Shown here: positions 6,641-8,066 of the stretch, piece by piece
How the letters are laid out: each line of letters opens with the position of its first letter
How positions within the stretch are numbered: position 1 is the first letter of the stretch
Source: an uncultured Clostridia bacterium
GTDB taxonomy: Bacteria > Bacillota > Clostridia > Oscillospirales > Oscillospiraceae
Length of the DNA stretch: 8,066 nucleotides
Direction of reading: 5' to 3'
Assembly: GCA_946061345.1 (NCBI GenBank)
Contig: CAMGRA010000038.1
Coordinates: forward strand, 1 to 8,066
The notes under the pieces: generated by a model
The model's database searches: none
The model's input: the letters and a program-made list of their open reading frames with translations, nothing else
Told to the model about the DNA's origin: nothing
Position numbers and translations under genes: made by a program

Positions 6641-6745
6641 TGTTTGTAATAATTATCTGATATTCTATGATGATAATTTGACGAAAGAAATGTAAAAAAG
6701 TTCCTATAAATATCTAATTACTTTTATAATTATTTGTTAATTAAC
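6641..6745 (-). other. AT-rich promoter-bearing region upstream of the peptidase gene
   Basis: This very AT-rich block lies between the dehydrogenase terminator and the peptidase leader, so the promoter of the minus-strand peptidase-lipoprotein pair must be here unless transcription reads through. Several boxes resemble -35 or -10 elements (TTAACA at 6740-6735 and 6745-6740 on the minus strand, TTTACA near 6695, TAGAAT near 6667), but none forms a well-spaced pair that I would defend. No gene is seen. Confidence 0.35.
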
Positions 6746-6793
6746 AAAAAACGGAAACGGAACTGCCGTAAAACAGTTCCGTTTCCGTTTTTT
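6746..6793 (-). terminator. Very strong terminator after the glutamate dehydrogenase gene
   Basis: A perfect 20-pair stem: 6746-6765 (A6, then CGGAAACGGAACTG) pairs with 6774-6793, with an 8-nt loop CCGTAAAA (6766-6773). On the minus strand it ends in six T residues followed by GTTAATTAAC. It lies about 160 nt after the dehydrogenase stop codon, and no gene intervenes, so it should end that transcript. The symmetry makes it bidirectional, insulating the dehydrogenase from the peptidase pair. Confidence 0.92.
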
Positions 6794-6825
6794 ACGATCA
6801 AAAAGAATCTTTATGCCAGAATCTG

Positions 6826-6949
6826 ATAAATAGCTTTCAAGCTATTTATTGCGCAAAAGGCGCGTCAGATCTTGCGCAAGACGGCGCAGCGTGCTTAAGC
6901 ACGCTGTGAGTGTGCGCGGCACACGGGATCCTTAATGAAATCTTTTCAT
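6826..6949 (-). repeat. Cluster of consecutive hairpins in the dehydrogenase 3' UTR
   Basis: Five inverted repeats sit end to end between the stop codon and the terminator. They are: 6826-6849, ten pairs with loop TTCA; 6851-6856 with 6872-6877 (GCGCAA/TTGCGC); 6887-6906, the perfect palindrome CAGCGTGCTTAAGCACGCTG; 6910-6924 (GTGTGC/GCACAC with loop GCG); and 6935-6949 (ATGAAA/TTTCAT). The core is GC-rich inside an AT-rich gap and no ORF covers it. It resembles a REP- or MITE-like intergenic repeat, or a structured 3' UTR. Copy number in the genome cannot be judged here. Confidence 0.55.
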
Positions 6950-6951
6950 CG

Positions 6952-8066
6952 TTAGAAAATACCCTGCTCCATCATGGCCTCTGCGACCTTCTTGAAGCCG
7001 GCAATGTTGGCACCGGCGACCAGATTGTAGCCCAGGCCGTATTCCTCGGCAGCCTCTGCCGAGACGCGGTGGATGTTCTCCATCATGCGGTGGAGCTGGT
7101 TATCGACTTCCTCGGCGGTCCAGACCAGACGCTCGGAGTTCTGCGCCATTTCCAGCGCGGAGACGCCGACGCCGCCTGCGTTGACGGCCTTGGACGGGGC
7201 GACGATCATGTTCTTCTGGCTCATGAGATAGGCCAGAGCGTCGTTGGTGGTGGGCATATTGGCCACCTCGATGTAATACTTGACACCGTTGGCGACGATC
7301 TTCTGAGCGGATTCCATCTTGACGTCGTTCTGCATGGCAGAGGGCATGATGACATCAGCCTTGACACCCCAGGGCTTTTCGCCGGGGAAGAAGGGAACGC
7401 CGAACTTGTCGGCGTAGTCCTGTACGCGGTTTCTGCCGGAGTTGCGCATCTCAAGCAGATAGTCGACCTTCTCCTGACAGGAGGAAACGCCTTCTTCGTC
7501 GAGGATGTAACCGTCAGGGCCGGACAGGGTGATGACCTTGGCGCCCAGGTGCATGGCCTTCTTGCAGATGCCCCAGGTGACGTTGCCGAAGCCCGCGCAG
7601 GCGATGGTCTTGCCCTTGATGTCCTCGCCCTCATGCTTCAGGACTTCCTGCAGATAGTACATTGCGCCGTAGCCGGTAGCTTCCGGACGGGTCAGGGAGC
7701 CGCCGTAGGAGAAGCCCTTGCCGGTGAGAACGCCGTTCTCCCAGACACCCTTGAGGCGGCGGTACTGGCCGAACAGGTAGCCGATCTCACGGCCGCCGAC
7801 ACCCATGTCACCGGCGGGAACGTCAATATCCGGCCCGATGTAGCGATACAGAGCGGTCATGAAGCTCTGGCAAAAACGCATGATCTCCGCGTCGGACTTG
7901 CCAGCGGGGTCGAAATCAGAGCCGCCCTTGCCGCCGCCGATGGGAAGTCCCGTCAGGCTGTTTTTGAAGATCTGCTCAAAGCCCAGGAACTTGATGATGC
8001 CGGGGTAGACATTGGGCTGGAAGCGCAGGCCGCCCTTGTAGGGGCCGAGAGCGCCGTTGAACTGGC
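6952..8066 (-). CDS. gdhA: Glutamate dehydrogenase, C-terminal 370 residues (partial)
   Basis: Interconverts glutamate with 2-oxoglutarate and ammonium; a cytosolic hexamer. The frame runs off the right edge, so about 79 N-terminal residues are missing. Translation upstream of the internal ATG 7881 continues the family sequence without a break (GPYKGGLRF, FLGFEQIFKNSL, GGGKGGSDFDP), so that ATG is not the start. If the visible part is aligned ungapped with the C. symbiosum enzyme, its substrate and catalytic residues fall in register: Lys89, Lys113, Lys125 in GGGKGG, and Asp165 in PAGDMGVGG. The Rossmann motif AGFGNV is followed by LSGPDG, giving Phe238, Pro262 and Asp263 as in that NAD-specific enzyme. 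NAD use in glutamate fermentation is therefore more likely than NADP-linked assimilation. The protein ends at a normal C-terminus (MEQGIF), followed by a hairpin-rich UTR and a strong terminator. The promoter lies outside the window. Confidence 0.96.
   Translation of the reverse strand, partial: QFNGALGPYKGGLRFQPNVYPGIIKFLGFEQIFKNSLTGLPIGGGKGGSDFDPAGKSDAEIMRFCQSFMTALYRYIGPDIDVPAGDMGVGGREIGYLFGQYRRLKGVWENGVLTGKGFSYGGSLTRPEATGYGAMYYLQEVLKHEGEDIKGKTIACAGFGNVTWGICKKAMHLGAKVITLSGPDGYILDEEGVSSCQEKVDYLLEMRNSGRNRVQDYADKFGVPFFPGEKPWGVKADVIMPSAMQNDVKMESAQKIVANGVKYYIEVANMPTTNDALAYLMSQKNMIVAPSKAVNAGGVGVSALEMAQNSERLVWTAEEVDNQLHRMMENIHRVSAEAAEEYGLGYNLVAGANIAGFKKVAEAMMEQGIF

Noticed and set aside
6826..6949. 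Riboswitch or CRISPR repeat in the hairpin cluster
   Set aside because: It is downstream of gdh, separated from the peptidase leader by a strong terminator, and its hairpins differ in sequence with no regular repeat-spacer spacing.
7221..7881. The internal ATG at 7881 as the start of a short dehydrogenase
   Set aside because: The frame continues upstream to the window edge with conserved glutamate dehydrogenase sequence, so the gene is cut by the edge, not truncated.

Overview
The window looks like a chromosomal stretch from an anaerobic, low-to-moderate-GC Gram-positive bacterium of the class Clostridia, probably near Oscillospiraceae/Ruminococcaceae. The reasons are a clostridial-type ThyA (YPCAYS active site), a glutamate dehydrogenase that aligns without gaps to the Clostridium symbiosum enzyme as I remember it, strong AGGAGG-type ribosome binding sites, a CCA-encoding tRNA and a lipoprotein with a short Gram-positive-style signal. 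This is inference; no marker gene fixes the species.

Layout: the left edge holds the 3' part of a tRNA-Cys(GCA) and its terminator (1-81). A minus-strand gene for a small multi-pass membrane protein resembling the DUF2238/YjdF family follows (223-978), ending at its own hairpin (149-184). It is divergent from a plus-strand operon of three tightly packed genes: thyA (thymidylate synthase), folA (dihydrofolate reductase, 4 nt after thyA) and a 621-residue DUF2079 membrane protein that overlaps folA by an ATGA. ThyA oxidises methylene-tetrahydrofolate to dihydrofolate while making dTMP, and FolA reduces the dihydrofolate back. The third gene has no evident link to folate and seems to be expressed with them.

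A 10-bp hairpin (4400-4430) separates this operon from a convergent minus-strand pair. The upstream gene encodes a secreted PPC-domain plus C39-like cysteine-peptidase protein (5537-6577), and 17 nt downstream lies a gene for a lipoprotein of unknown function (4476-5519). The peptidase gene is visibly AT-richer than everything around it and has an anomalous start region: no in-frame ATG, a textbook ribosome binding site placed 7 nt before a CTG, and a second strong site driving a three-codon ATG-GGC-CGC-TGA ORF upstream.

The right end is the C-terminal 370 residues of a hexameric glutamate dehydrogenase (6952 to the edge, minus strand). Its cofactor-site residues suggest NAD rather than NADP use. 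Its 3' untranslated region is packed with consecutive hairpins, including a perfect 20-nt palindrome, followed by a 20-bp terminator.

I see no CRISPR array, insertion sequence or phage gene. The most unusual points are the peptidase start region and the hairpin cluster after the dehydrogenase gene; neither amounts to clear evidence of a new system.
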